The position numbers were made by a program, and so were the translations under genes. Positions 1 through 9,485 of a stretch of DNA of 19,036 nucleotides are shown one piece after another. Each line of letters opens with the position of its first letter. Positions within the stretch are counted from its first letter, which is position 1. Below the pieces are notes generated by a model that was not told the DNA's origin, did not search any database, and worked only from the letters and a program-made list of their open reading frames with translations. Source of the DNA: Ophiostoma sp. CBS 140.51 (Eukaryota > Ascomycota > Sordariomycetes > Ophiostomatales > Ophiostomataceae); NCBI GenBank assembly GCA_029298735.1, contig JANSLP010000478.1:1-19036 (forward strand), in the 5' to 3' direction.

Positions 1-122
1 GGAAAAGGGAAGGAGAGGTCGTGAGACACGATATCGACGAGAGAAATACACATAAAGCACACAAATAAATGAGGACAATATAAACGCGCACAAAAAGAGA
101 AAACGCTTGAAGGGCGTGCAGC

Positions 123-138
123 AAAAAAAGTCAAAAAA
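123..138 (-). terminator. Pol III T-run terminator of tRNA-Gln
   Basis: Immediately downstream of the tRNA on the minus strand there is a run of six T (plus 133-138), followed by a second run of seven T (plus 123-129). Runs of this length stop RNA polymerase III. The second run would act as a back-up stop. Confidence 0.75.
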
Positions 139-142
139 TTAA

Positions 143-230
143 GGTCCTACCCGGAATCGAACCGGGGCTACTGGAAATTCAGATTTGAAGAAATCAGAAT
201 CCAATGTCCTAACCGCTAGACTATAGGACC
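143..230 (-). tRNA. tRNA-Gln (anticodon CUG) with 17-nt intron
   Basis: Read on the minus strand, the ends GGTCCTA and TAGGACC form a perfect 7-bp acceptor stem. A D arm (GTCT/GGAC), an anticodon stem (TTGGA/TCCAG) and a T arm (CCCGG, loop TTCGATT, CCGGG) can all be drawn. The anticodon CTG occupies plus positions 195-197, which makes this a glutamine tRNA. A 17-nt intron (177-193) sits one base 3' of the anticodon, at the usual 37/38 position of eukaryotic nuclear tRNAs. The intron contains ATCTGAAT, which is nearly the reverse complement of the ATTCTGAT around the anticodon, so the precursor can form the usual anticodon-intron pairing. The exact splice sites may shift by a base. Confidence 0.95.
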
Positions 231-1798
231 ATTTGTTATTGGATACCGACCTTGCTTTTAGTCTGGTATATATGAGAGCATCAAAGTAGCAAGTACCACA
301 CCATCGGCAGCATTCGACTCTTGGCTTGTTTCTTTGTTCAACTTCCCCTTCCAGCAGTAACCGCTAACGACAACTAACAACGGAGCGTTGCATGCGACAA
401 ACCACACGGTTGTGAAATCACATCTTTCATATCTCAGTTACAGACTATCACACAATTTTCTTGTACAATTATTGTCGTATTTATTTTAATATCATCCGTT
501 TATTTCTGCTTTTTTTCAGAACAACTTTCATCAATTCATATGAACAGCAGCGTGTAGTTTATGATGCCGCGTGAGAGTCACTGTAGAGGAATAAAGTGGT
601 CCCGACTGGTTGTGGCCAAGCACGAACTTTGATGGTCGATTTTGACCAGAGGCGGCACACAATCGGGAACAAGCGAGCGAATAGGGCCAGAATGTCGTGT
701 TAGATTCGGTGCTGTTTTTGCAGCGTCACACTGCTGGCTGTTCGTGAGATGTGCAGTCTCACTGCAGTTCGTTTTTGGTCTTCCTTTTCTCAATCGTTCG
801 GATTCTTTGTTCTCTTTCCGTATTTCCAGAGTTCCTCCTCATTTTCTTTCCTGATTTTCGAGTTGTTTCCCCAAATCAAAGAAACGGCCAAGGACACTCA
901 CCTTATATGCCACCATCCCATTCCCCTCCACGATCCCCACCTTTCGCCTCCAATACAGCCGCCCCGGGCCTGAAAACACAACTGCCGCCTCTTGTCCTTT
1001 TCCCCTCCTCCACACAGTTGAGTCAGCTCTGACCACCACATCCCCAAATCGAACCAAGGCACTCTTTTTCAAACACACATTTTCTTTTGAAGAAGATTGT
1101 TATCGTAGCACAGCTCTTGTGTAAAATAATCAAGTGCAAGCTTCCCCTCTTTACGTGTGACGCTGTACTTCACACCTTATGTGTATGAGGTGTCTGCTAG
1201 GTATTGGATCCCCACCGAGATGCATAGCTTGTCGGACATCGTCATCGTAGAGCATGCTTTTTTCTGCTGTGCTCTTTCCCAGTCCACGGGCAACACCTTA
1301 TTCTCACGCCCGTACTACCTCCACCTCCACCAAAACTTGCCTCGGAGGTATTGGTATTTGGTGCACCGGACCCGTCTCTTTCTTATTTTTTGTACTTTTG
1401 CCCGGCCCTCTTTGATTGACCCATCTGTCCATTCATCTCGCCCTCTGTCCACTCTTTTGCACGATCCCGTCCCCCATACTAAAAGACGAACCAGCCTGTC
1501 TTCCCCCCCTTCCCCATCCCGTGTCTATATTTCCCGGCGCAGTTTAAACTACTTCCCCATTCCCCATTTCTCCCTTTTCAACGCCGACAGTTCTCCGCGT
1601 GCCGCCTTTCTTGTTCCTGTTTTATATATCCGTGAAACCGATCCCTTGTTCCGTTTTGTCTGGGCGCAGCACACCCAAACAAATATAATCGTCAACACCC
1701 CAGGCAAGGTTAACATCAACCCCAAATTATACCACGCATACTCCCGATCTTTTCAACAAAGCATAGCAACAGCATAGCTGAAATACAACACCACCACC
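231..1798 (+). promoter_or_regulatory. Gene-free 5' region of the dioxygenase gene
   Basis: No convincing gene is seen in these 1.57 kb. The open frames here are pyrimidine-rich readings with no family likeness; the longest, 1157-1777, ends just before the dioxygenase start. The CT-rich stretch from about 1380 to 1620, a TATATAT at about 1623-1629 and an A/C-rich leader ending in ACCACCACC before the ATG are typical of an active fungal promoter and 5' UTR. I saw no CGG/CCG palindrome here comparable to the two found at the neighbouring genes. Confidence 0.5.
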
Positions 1799-2770
1799 AT
1801 GTCCGACGACGCGTTCCAAAAGATTAAGCTTGTGCGCATCGCGCACGTGTTTTACAAACACAAGGACCCCAAGGCGGCTATTCAGTTTTTGAACGACTTT
1901 GGTTTCAGCCACGAGAAGACGGTCGGGAACCGCACGTACTTCCGGGGATACGGCACACAGCCGTTTGTCGTCTGTATTGAGGCGGCCGACGAGACGGCAT
2001 GGGGCGGCGCATGCTTTGAGGTCGAGTCGGCCGAGGATCTGGAGCGTGCGGCTACACAGCTGCCGGCTGCTGTCAAGGCCACGGCTGTTTACGACCTGGA
2101 GGACGCACCGGGTGGCGGTCGCGGTGTGACCTTTTACGACCCCGTCGACGGCTTCCCATTCCACTTGGTGCACGGCCAGACCAAGGTCGAAGCCCGTGAC
2201 CCCAACTTCCCCATGCCGGAAGTCAACTACCCGGCCGAGAAGAACCGCGCTGTCAACAAGTTTGCCCGGTTCGAGAAACGGCCCGCGCCTGTGCACAAGC
2301 TCGGCCATTTCGGCATGTGCGTGACTAATTTCGCGGAAAGCTATGCTTTCTATGAGAAGCACTTCAACTTCTTCCCCAGCGAGCTGGTGCACGACGACTC
2401 GGGCACCAACCACACTGTCTTTTTCCGGCTGGACCGCGGCGACGAGCAGGTCGACCACCACATCTTCTTCCTGTACCAGGGCCCTAAATGGCACGTCCAC
2501 CACACCTCGTACGAGACGCACGATTTCGACACGCAGGTGCTGGGCCACGACTGGCTGCGCGACAAGGGGTACACCAACTGCTGGGGTGTCGGTCGCCATG
2601 TTATGGGCAGCCAAATCTTTGACTACTGGTTTGACCCGGCCGAGTTTATTCTGGAGCACTATGTGGATGGCGACCTGCTCAACATGTCAGAGCCGACGCA
2701 CCACACGCTGGAAAAGGATGCGCATCTGCACGTCTGGGGTCCGGAGGTGCCGCCTACTTTCTTGGTGTAG
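1799..2770 (+). CDS. Extradiol-type (VOC fold) ring-cleavage dioxygenase
   Basis: This is an intron-free 323-residue protein of the glyoxalase/bleomycin-resistance/dioxygenase (vicinal oxygen chelate) superfamily, with two modules (about residues 10-130 and 165-295), as in catechol 2,3-dioxygenase-like enzymes. The second module carries the expected His-His-Glu metal triad: H170 in HKLGHFGMCV, H235 in WHVHHTSYE and E286 in FDPAEFILEHY, seven residues after the Asp of FDP as in the family. Such enzymes use Fe(II), or sometimes Mn(II), to open catecholic rings with O2. No signal peptide is seen, so a cytosolic location is likely. The start is the ATG after ACCACCACC. It converges with the oxidoreductase, with only 132 bp between their stop codons. 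The substrate is unknown. The fold and metal site are clear, while ring cleavage is inferred from the family. Confidence 0.88.
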   Translation: MSDDAFQKIKLVRIAHVFYKHKDPKAAIQFLNDFGFSHEKTVGNRTYFRGYGTQPFVVCIEAADETAWGGACFEVESAEDLERAATQLPAAVKATAVYDLEDAPGGGRGVTFYDPVDGFPFHLVHGQTKVEARDPNFPMPEVNYPAEKNRAVNKFARFEKRPAPVHKLGHFGMCVTNFAESYAFYEKHFNFFPSELVHDDSGTNHTVFFRLDRGDEQVDHHIFFLYQGPKWHVHHTSYETHDFDTQVLGHDWLRDKGYTNCWGVGRHVMGSQIFDYWFDPAEFILEHYVDGDLLNMSEPTHHTLEKDAHLHVWGPEVPPTFLV

Positions 2771-2855
2771 GCCGTAGACGTTTTCACGAAGAGGAAGCTG
2801 AAGCTGAAATTGAATGTATTCGTAGTGAGATATGGAACAAACACACAAATTGTTA

Positions 2856-2861
2856 AATAAA
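2856..2861 (+). promoter_or_regulatory. Probable polyadenylation signal of the dioxygenase gene
   Basis: A canonical AATAAA lies 86 bp after the stop codon, in the short AT-rich spacer between the two convergent genes. The opposite gene must end in the same 132 bp, so the two 3' UTRs probably overlap. Confidence 0.45.
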
Positions 2862-2902
2862 CATTAAAGTACACACATGTGTGATCCATCGACTCTCCAT
2901 GA

Positions 2903-4078
2903 CTAATTATCCCCCGTCACCCTGACAACAATCTTGCCCTGTGTCCGGTGCGACTTGAGTCGTGCATATGCCCGTGGGACATCACTGAAAGGAACGGCTG
3001 CACCGCCGTCTAGCGGAATGTTCAGTTTGCCCTGTTCCATTAAATCCAACAGACTGGTCAAGATCCTTGTTGTGGCCCGCCCTTCGACAAACGGTGACAC
3101 ATGCTGTCCACCACCCAGGAACGTCGGCCGGTACACAATGGCAATGGCGTCCGTGATCGTGCTAAACTCCATACCGATGCGAGGGAACTGGGCGCCAGGT
3201 GCCAAGAAGTGGTCGGCGGCCTTGTATAGACCAAACTTCATGCCAATGGCGTCGACACCAACGTCAAATGGCCGGCCGGCCTCCTTGGCCTTTTTAATCA
3301 AAGCTTCGGACACGTTAGTCGTCCGGTAGTCAATAGTGTCGTCGGCGCCGAGTGTGTTCTTGACCAAGTTGGCATTGGCCCCCGAGCACGTCGCCGTGAC
3401 ATGGCATCCCAGAGCTTTGGCAATGGGGACGGCAAAACTGCCAATACCACCACTGCCACCATTGATAAAGATTCTCAAGGGTTCAGCTCCACCTGTCTTC
3501 TTGTTGCGTTCACGGGCAGCCTCAATCTGTGGCACAACGGCTGTCCATGCCGTCGATCCACAAATGCCAATGGTGGCAGCTTGTTCAACGGAAACACCGG
3601 AAGGGACGGGCACAATGTTGGTCGAGTATGCCACAGCATACTCAGCTAGGGCGCCGTGCTGTGACTGCGGTGGAAGCTTGCCGGCGACGAGCTGGCCTGC
3701 CTTGAGGGGAGACGACGAGTTGGCTGGGACACGGACGACTTTTCCACAAAAATCGACAGCGGGCGTGGCAGGCTTCTTCTGAACAAGACCACCAACAATA
3801 GGAAGCTCGATAAGTTTATGGTCAATGGGGTTCAGTGATGCAGCCAGGATCTTGACGAGGACGGCATCGCCCTTGCCAGCAGGCGGAGAGGGAAGAGTGC
3901 GGAAGTGGTCAGGGATTGGGTAATCTGGAATGAGCTTCAAAGTATTTTCGATGCCGCCTTTTGTTGTTTTGTAGACCCAGGCGCGCATTGTCGCGGGGAG
4001 GGTGGTTGGGGTGTTGTTGGCAGTCATGGTGGATGTTGCAAACAGTGCAGACGAAAAGAGTCGTGTGGAAACGCGCAT
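2903..4078 (-). CDS. Zinc-independent MDR/quinone oxidoreductase, putative mitochondrial
   Basis: This 391-residue protein belongs to the medium-chain dehydrogenase/reductase family, quinone oxidoreductase/RTN4IP1-like branch. It has a GroES-like N-terminal domain (about 35-160, with AASLNPIDHK and GALAEYAV) and a Rossmann domain with the nucleotide-binding motif NGGSGGIGSFAVPIAKALG at about 206-224. The cysteine and histidine ligands of zinc alcohol dehydrogenases are not evident. Members reduce quinones or activated double bonds with NADPH. The first 30 residues (MRVSTRLFSSALFATS then a Thr/Asn-rich stretch) are basic, Ser-rich and lack acids, like a mitochondrial presequence. Met18 and Met31 could give a cytosolic form. 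It is intron-free. Its promoter carries a CGG-N10-CCG palindrome. Its place between the dioxygenase and the regulator suggests it acts on the same compound, which is an inference. Confidence 0.87.
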   Translation of the reverse strand: MRVSTRLFSSALFATSTMTANNTPTTLPATMRAWVYKTTKGGIENTLKLIPDYPIPDHFRTLPSPPAGKGDAVLVKILAASLNPIDHKLIELPIVGGLVQKKPATPAVDFCGKVVRVPANSSSPLKAGQLVAGKLPPQSQHGALAEYAVAYSTNIVPVPSGVSVEQAATIGICGSTAWTAVVPQIEAARERNKKTGGAEPLRIFINGGSGGIGSFAVPIAKALGCHVTATCSGANANLVKNTLGADDTIDYRTTNVSEALIKKAKEAGRPFDVGVDAIGMKFGLYKAADHFLAPGAQFPRIGMEFSTITDAIAIVYRPTFLGGGQHVSPFVEGRATTRILTSLLDLMEQGKLNIPLDGGAAVPFSDVPRAYARLKSHRTQGKIVVRVTGDN

Positions 4079-4584
4079 GTAGACGGAGGGTGGATGATGG
4101 TTTTTTTTTTTTTGGAGATGTTGTCTTGTTATTATTTGTTTGTTCTCTCTTTTTCGTTCTTTCCTTTTGGGTCATTCCATTGCTCGATGCAAAAGCAGGT
4201 GACATCATGCTATTTAAGTCAAGATCGGGAAGGCGCGACAATGGCGTGCCTTCTTCATTGTGGTCGCCTCACAGTGGCATAAAGTAGGGTGGTAATTACT
4301 AAAAGTTTCAGATGGATTCCATTGCTTTTCATTGTATTTTGGTGCATTTTCGGTCAACTTTTCCCTTGACATGAGACTGCGTGTTGGACGGCGAATTTTC
4401 GCCGATGTAGCTGAGAATACCGACTGTTCTAGAAGCGAATTGTGGCAGACGGAGACATTTTTGTTAGAAAGAGAACGGTAAAAGTGGAGCCAAACCGGCA
4501 AGTTTACAGGCCGTTCTCCGTGTAAGTTAGCGACTTCACGGACACTTCTAGGCCTCGTTTCGCCCCTCCAGCACATCACCAGAC
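4079..4584 (-). promoter_or_regulatory. Spacer between regulator stop and oxidoreductase start
   Basis: No gene is seen. The region serves as the upstream region of the oxidoreductase and the 3' region of the Zn2Cys6 regulator. Next to the oxidoreductase ATG, the coding strand has a short A-run (plus-strand T-run at about 4100-4111) and C/T- and A-rich leader sequence. A palindromic CGG-N10-CCG site lies at 4389-4404. Confidence 0.5.
4389..4404. promoter_or_regulatory. Candidate Zn2Cys6 binding site, CGG-N10-CCG
   Basis: The sequence CGGCGAATTTTCGCCG is an inverted repeat with perfect 7-bp arms (CGGCGAA/TTCGCCG) around TT. Inverted CGG triplets ten bases apart are the Put3-type spacing, read by dimeric Zn2Cys6 proteins. 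It lies 311 bp upstream of the oxidoreductase ATG and within 200 bp of the end of the gene for such a regulator. Binding is inferred. Confidence 0.5.
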
Positions 4585-6838
4585 TCACAGCCTCAAGAAG
4601 TCCTCCCAATATGTCCACGCGGCATCGTTATCCTCCAATGGACCAACACCTTCCAGTCCCATGGTGTATGGGTTTGGAATAGCTGCGAGCACACTGTCGT
4701 TGATGAGAACGGCACCAGCTGCCCTTTCCTTCTCTTCTTCTTTCTCTTTCTTGTCCCTTAGAGAACGAATAAACCAAGGAATTGCCACATCACTTTGACC
4801 TTGTTTTCCCTGCGTCCTCAGTTCTGCCTTTAACTCATTTTCTCTTGCAGTCCACGCCTCCAATGCCAGATCGCCCAGTGCCGTGTACAACGTGCTCCTG
4901 ACTGCATCGCCTACATCCCCATCGGCCTGCACCAATTCTGGATGTGCATCATAGACACCTTCGACCAATCGCCAGGCGACGGTCACACGCTCGCCGGAAA
5001 CATGTCTTCTCAGATCGCTCAACACATAAATGTAGGCATCCATCTGAAAGGGCGATGTCATGTAAGTGAAGAGGTGCGATGCAAACGGGCTTCGAAGACC
5101 ATAGTCAACCATTTCCAACATTGTCAGAGCGGCAGAAAAGAGAACGTCGTTGTTGTCACCCTTTTCTCTTGCATCTTTTGACTGACGCCGGCCATTGTGC
5201 CTGGGGTGGTACAGAGTGAATCTCATCCGTGCCAGGGCCAGCTGGATCATCGCATGAACCAGACTGTGTAGTGGGATGCGTTTATCGAGATGGCGCAGGT
5301 ACTTGGCTTCGTAAACAGTGTGAATGCGCCTGATGGCTTCAGCACCAGATTCTGTTCGACTGCTGGAGCGAGAGGTACTGGAAGAGGCAGGTTTTGTCAT
5401 AGCCGCTTCCCTTGTTGCTTCACTGCTGCCATCCTCACCTTTTGTCCTGACAATGCTTTCAACAACGCTCTCAAACATTTGCGTCGTGGCCGGCGACGAC
5501 CGCACCCAGCTGCCAAACTCAAACTTCATGCGGACACACAACATCTCGGTCGAACTCGTACTCTCGACCGGCAGTTCGGCCATGTCTGGGTGTAAGTCGG
5601 CGTCGTTGACATTCAGTGGTGTCCGCAGATCGCCGAGCTCCAGCAGAGCTGTCTTGAGGGCCGCAGCATGGACATTCCCATTGGGCTGCCCTTGCACGAG
5701 ACCCGAGTTGGCCCGACCGGCGAGTGCACACAATGGCCACCACAGACGGATGCGCATCTCTTGTTCAAACACGGAGATTTTGCCGCTTGTGTCGACATGA
5801 TTGAGGCCCATCCTCTGGCCCAGACGCATAGCCACACCAGTCAGGCTGTGTGTAAGGTCGGACTCGGGGTCAGATAACAAGAAGAGGACGAGCGCTTGCA
5901 GGACTTCGAGGTCGCGTGTCACCAGGACGTCGGCAGCCACCAGTGCACGGAGGGTAGCTGTCCGGTAAAGGGTCATCAAAGTTGCCTTGGGGTCACCAAG
6001 CTGGGCCTCACACTCTTTTTGTGACATGGACGTCACTGATAATGTGTAGATGACAAACAGGAGGGCATGCAATGATGGTTGGATGGCATCTGGGTTGCCG
6101 CTGGCCTCTAGTACTCTTGGCTGCAGTGTTGGCACGTGCACAATCTTGGTCAATGGGTTGACCTGATCGACAAAGCGCTGCCATAAGACAAAGATGTGTC
6201 GTGGAGCTGGGTGCAGAGATGCGAGACTGGGAGAGTTGCCAGTAGCCGCATCAGTGAAGACGGACTGTAGAGAGGGTGTCGGATGCAGCAGCGGATCATC
6301 TGGTGCTCGCAACGTTTGCACTGGTGGATATTTAAGCTGTTAAGTTAGCAAGAGGAAGCAACTTGACTGGAGTTTGACGAAAACATACCTCATGAGGCAG
6401 GTCATGCCAAAGACTTCTCGCTGGAGGTGCAGCCTGGCTCTGATCCACGACCGGACTGTCGTGATGTGCTTGTGGTTGTTCCACCTCGATTTGAACATTC
6501 TCTTTCTCGAGCCTGAACGGCACCCAAACGTTTGCATATGGCGCATAGTCCACACCATTCTGTCGCATCAAGTCTTCATATCGTGCAATCCGCGCTAGAA
6601 GGTCACCGTCTGCTGCCCGTTTCCGTGGCTTGCGAGGCTGTGGTTCGGCATAAACACACGATCGGCGTCCCTTGCGACAGTTGCTGCATGTTGGGTCAAC
6701 CTTGTCGCATTTTACTTTGCGCTGTGCACAAGCGACACAGGCATGTTCTCGTAGGTGGGTTGACTGTGATGCTGGAGTCTCCACTACTGTCGATGTGGTC
6801 GTTGGCGATGGTGATCGTGACGATGATCGTGAAGTCAT
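4585..6838 (-). CDS. Zn2Cys6 fungal transcription factor
   Basis: Two exons, 6838-6389 and 6336-4585, encode 733 residues. The 52-nt intron (6388-6337) has a GTATGT donor, a GCTAAC branch point and a TTAACAG acceptor, and the join is in phase. The N terminus is Ser/Thr-rich. The Zn2Cys6 cluster at C34, C37, C44, C51, C54 and C61 (C-X2-C-X6-C-X6-C-X2-C-X6-C) is complete and followed by a basic linker (QPRKPRKR) and a short helix (about 80-95) that may pair subunits. From about residue 196 to 480 there is a fungal middle homology region (PLTKIVHVP, later MRIRLWWPLCALAGR). It is a nuclear DNA-binding regulator, divergent from the MFS gene and likely to control the flanking genes and itself. If the intron is kept, translation stops at residue 168 just past the DNA-binding domain. 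Its inducer is unknown. Confidence 0.93.
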
Positions 6839-7288
6839 TGTGCCGTCAGAATCGAGATTTTAGTGAGCGGCAGTCGAGTGAATGGATCGAAATGTTATTG
6901 ACGGAGGTCAATCTCCAGGATTGGAAGGAACAAGATGTCATGGGAGAGGACGGGTACTTCTGTCTGAAAGAGATTTCGGGCGCCGGGCCATATCCCGTCC
7001 CAATATGGACTAGCGTGTTTCTGCGTTGGGAGGCCGAAATGTCCGACCGGGTCGGGACTTGACTTACACGGAGACAGAGCTTGAGAACGCTGTACAAAAT
7101 CGACGTCCGAACACAAGAGCAGTCTGTAAAGATGGTGTGTTGAAATAGTACATAAAGGAGAATGAAAATTCTAAATTTTTTTACAGACAACAATTCAACA
7201 ATTTAGCACAGACTGAGCCATCAACTATTTCAAACAACCTCTTCTTTTGCTACCACACAAGGCATCAATCATCTCCTTTTTTGCGAAC
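6839..7288. promoter_or_regulatory. Divergent promoter of regulator and MFS transporter
   Basis: These 450 bp separate the two start codons and contain no gene. A palindromic CCG-N7-CGG site is at 7043-7055 and a CGG-N3-CCG pair is at 6977-6985. A CCAAT (in GTCCCAATATGG) is near 7000. The transporter side is AT-rich with A/C-rich leader sequence. A shared regulatory region fits joint control of regulator and transporter. Confidence 0.65.
7043..7055. promoter_or_regulatory. Candidate Zn2Cys6 binding site, CCG-N7-CGG
   Basis: CCGACCGGGTCGG is a perfect inverted repeat of CCGACC/GGTCGG around one central G. It gives an everted CCG-N7-CGG pair, a form some Zn2Cys6 dimers use. It lies about 205 bp upstream of the regulator ATG and 234 bp upstream of the transporter ATG, well placed to act on both. 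Binding by the adjacent regulator is inferred. Confidence 0.5.
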
Positions 7289-9090
7289 ATGGACAGAAAA
7301 CGCTCCAGTCACGAAAGTGGAGAAACTCTCCGACAATTTCAAGATATACCCCAAGAAACAAGCCAAGACACACGCCAAGATGCTGTCGAAGAAGCGAAGC
7401 CAAACTCGTCCACAGAGCCATCCATGGAGGCCGAGGCCACCGACACGACTGTCTACCCTTCCGGCATGAAACTCGCTCTGATTATGGTCTCCATCTATGT
7501 GGCTATGTTTCTCGTCGCTTTGGACCGGCTCATTATCTCGACCGTCATCCCACAAATTACAAACGACTTTCAGTCCGCCGGCGATATTGGCTGGTACGGC
7601 ACGGCGTACATGTTGACGCTTTGTGCCTTTCAGCTCGTCTTTGGCAAGATTTACCAGAATTTCTCGGTGAAAACGGTCTTTTTGTCAGCCATTTTACTGT
7701 TTGAAGTTGGGTCAGCCCTCTGTGGTGCTGCACCCAGCTCGATTGCCTTTATTATTGGACGAGCCCTGGCTGGGCTTGGTGCTGGCGGTATTTTTGCTGG
7801 TGCAGTAAGTCTTTCCTTTCACCACTCTTATTGTTTAATATTCATGCTAACGACCAGCTCGTTATTATTGTCCACTCCGTCCCTCTGCACAACCGCCCCA
7901 AGTTTCAAGGCTTGTTTGGCGCCGTGTTTGGCATCTCTTCCATTACTGGTCCACTCATTGGCGGTGCCTTCACGGACCATGCCACATGGCGATGGTGTTT
8001 CTACCTCAACCTGCCCTTGGGTGGTGTTGTCCTGGTCGTCATATTCTTTATCTTGGACTTACCTGCTTCTCCCGAGTCGCATAAACGGACATTTCATGAG
8101 AAATTCCGCCAGATGAACGTCCCTGGAGTCATTGCTTTGTTGCCGGCAATTGTCTGCCTCTGCCTTGGCCTGCAGTGGGGTGGCACCAAATACGCTTGGA
8201 GCAACGGGCGCATCATTGCCCTTCTGGTGCTGGCAGGCGTGCTTCTCATTGTATTTTCTGTCATCCAAGTCGTCCTACCCGACCAGGCCACGGTGCCGCC
8301 ACGCATTTTCGTCCAGCGTAGCATCTTGTCTGGCTTTCTCTGCAGCTGCTGCACTGGTGCCCACATGACGCTCATGGTTTATTATCTGCCACTCTGGTTC
8401 CAGGCCATCCAAGGTGTCTCGCCCGTCAGCAGTGCCGTCCACCTGCTTCCCATGCTCTTGGGTATGCTTGTGGCCACCGTCGGTACTGGCTTCACTGTGT
8501 CACGTCTTGGGTACTACACTCCGTTCCTGTGGGTGGGATCGTGCCTTTCCGTTGTCGGTGCCGGTCTCTTGACGACTCTCAAAGTCGACAGCCCGTCTAG
8601 CCACTGGATCGGGTTTCAAGTTGTCTACGGCCTTGGCCTAGGTGCCTCCACTCAGGCCCCCAATATGGCCGCCCAAACAGTGCTCCCCAAGGCGGACGTC
8701 GCCATAGGTGCTTCCCTCATGTTCTTTGGCCAGCAACTGTTCGCGGCCGTATTTGCCACGGTCGGCACAACGGCACTAGACAACCAGCTGGCGACACGAC
8801 TGCAGTCTCTGAATGTCAATATCAGCCCCGAACAGATTCAGACGACTGGTGCAACTGACCTTTTGGAGAACCTACCCAGCGGCATGCATGCAGCTGCACT
8901 CGTGGCATACAATGCAGCTCTCCGTGTATGCTTCATCATTGCTCTCGGGATGGCTGCCCTGTCCGTACTCGGTGCTCTGGGTATGGAGTGGCAGAGTGTG
9001 AAAAAGGACATCAATAAGAACGAGAAGGTGACGGATGAAGAGGCTGTGGACATTGAAACTTCTAGGCCGCGTGAAGGAGAAAAGCTTTAG
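7289..9090 (+). CDS. MFS transporter, DHA2 (14-TM) type
   Basis: Two exons, 7289-7804 and 7858-9090, encode 582 residues. The 53-nt intron has a GTAAGT donor, a GCTAAC branch and an ACCAG acceptor; joining it restores the family sequence AGA-LVIIVHSVPLHNRP. I chose the ATG at 7289 because the frame upstream holds only non-ATG starts. About 57 hydrophilic residues rich in Glu, Gln, Thr and Ser precede TM1. Hallmarks are FLVALDRLIISTVIPQIT at TM1 (motif D1), a degenerate loop 2-3 motif (FGKIYQNFSVK) and motif C with its follow-up, GPLIGGAFTDHATWRW (203-218). Fungal members sit in the plasma or vacuolar membrane and mostly export drugs, toxins or metabolites by proton antiport. Next to the dioxygenase set it probably moves the substrate or a product, in a direction the sequence does not show. 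Confidence 0.93.
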
Positions 9091-9485
9091 ATTTGTATTG
9101 GCATCGGCGTTGGGCGCCACTCGTTGTGGCAAAAACTCATTCAACTCAATTATTATATATACATACATAAAACAAATCAGAAAACTACCGACAAATTATT
9201 TCGGGAAAGGGAGACGCATTGGTAAATGATTGAATGGATTTGAGTTTGAACGAAACAATTAGTAAACATGCTGCCTAATTGGGAATAACAAGCAGTACAA
9301 CACATTGGCACGTTGGCCGTTCCTCAATCGTTCAAGAGATCTGACTAATCGGGACCAAGTGATGTATTGATTAGTATGGAATACACATCTAATTCTTTTC
9401 TAAAGTACAACATAATTATCTTTCGTTGAAGGATTGATTAAATATGTCATGGTAACTTAAGTGACTAACACGAAAACCTACGGAT
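9091..9485. other. AT-rich intergenic spacer
   Basis: No gene is seen in these 395 bp. The left part is the 3' region of the MFS transporter, with an AT-rich stretch (TTATATATACATACATAAAA at about 9152-9171). The right part would be the upstream region of the unrecognised gene that follows. No repeat or palindrome of note was seen. Confidence 0.5.

Noticed and set aside
1157..1777. 206-codon open frame upstream of the dioxygenase, same strand
   Set aside because: It starts at a non-ATG codon, its composition is that of a CT-rich promoter, and it ends in the leader just before the dioxygenase ATG.
1727..2659. 310-codon open frame on the strand opposite the dioxygenase
   Set aside because: It is a mirror of a clearly recognised GC-rich gene on the other strand and shows no domain of its own.
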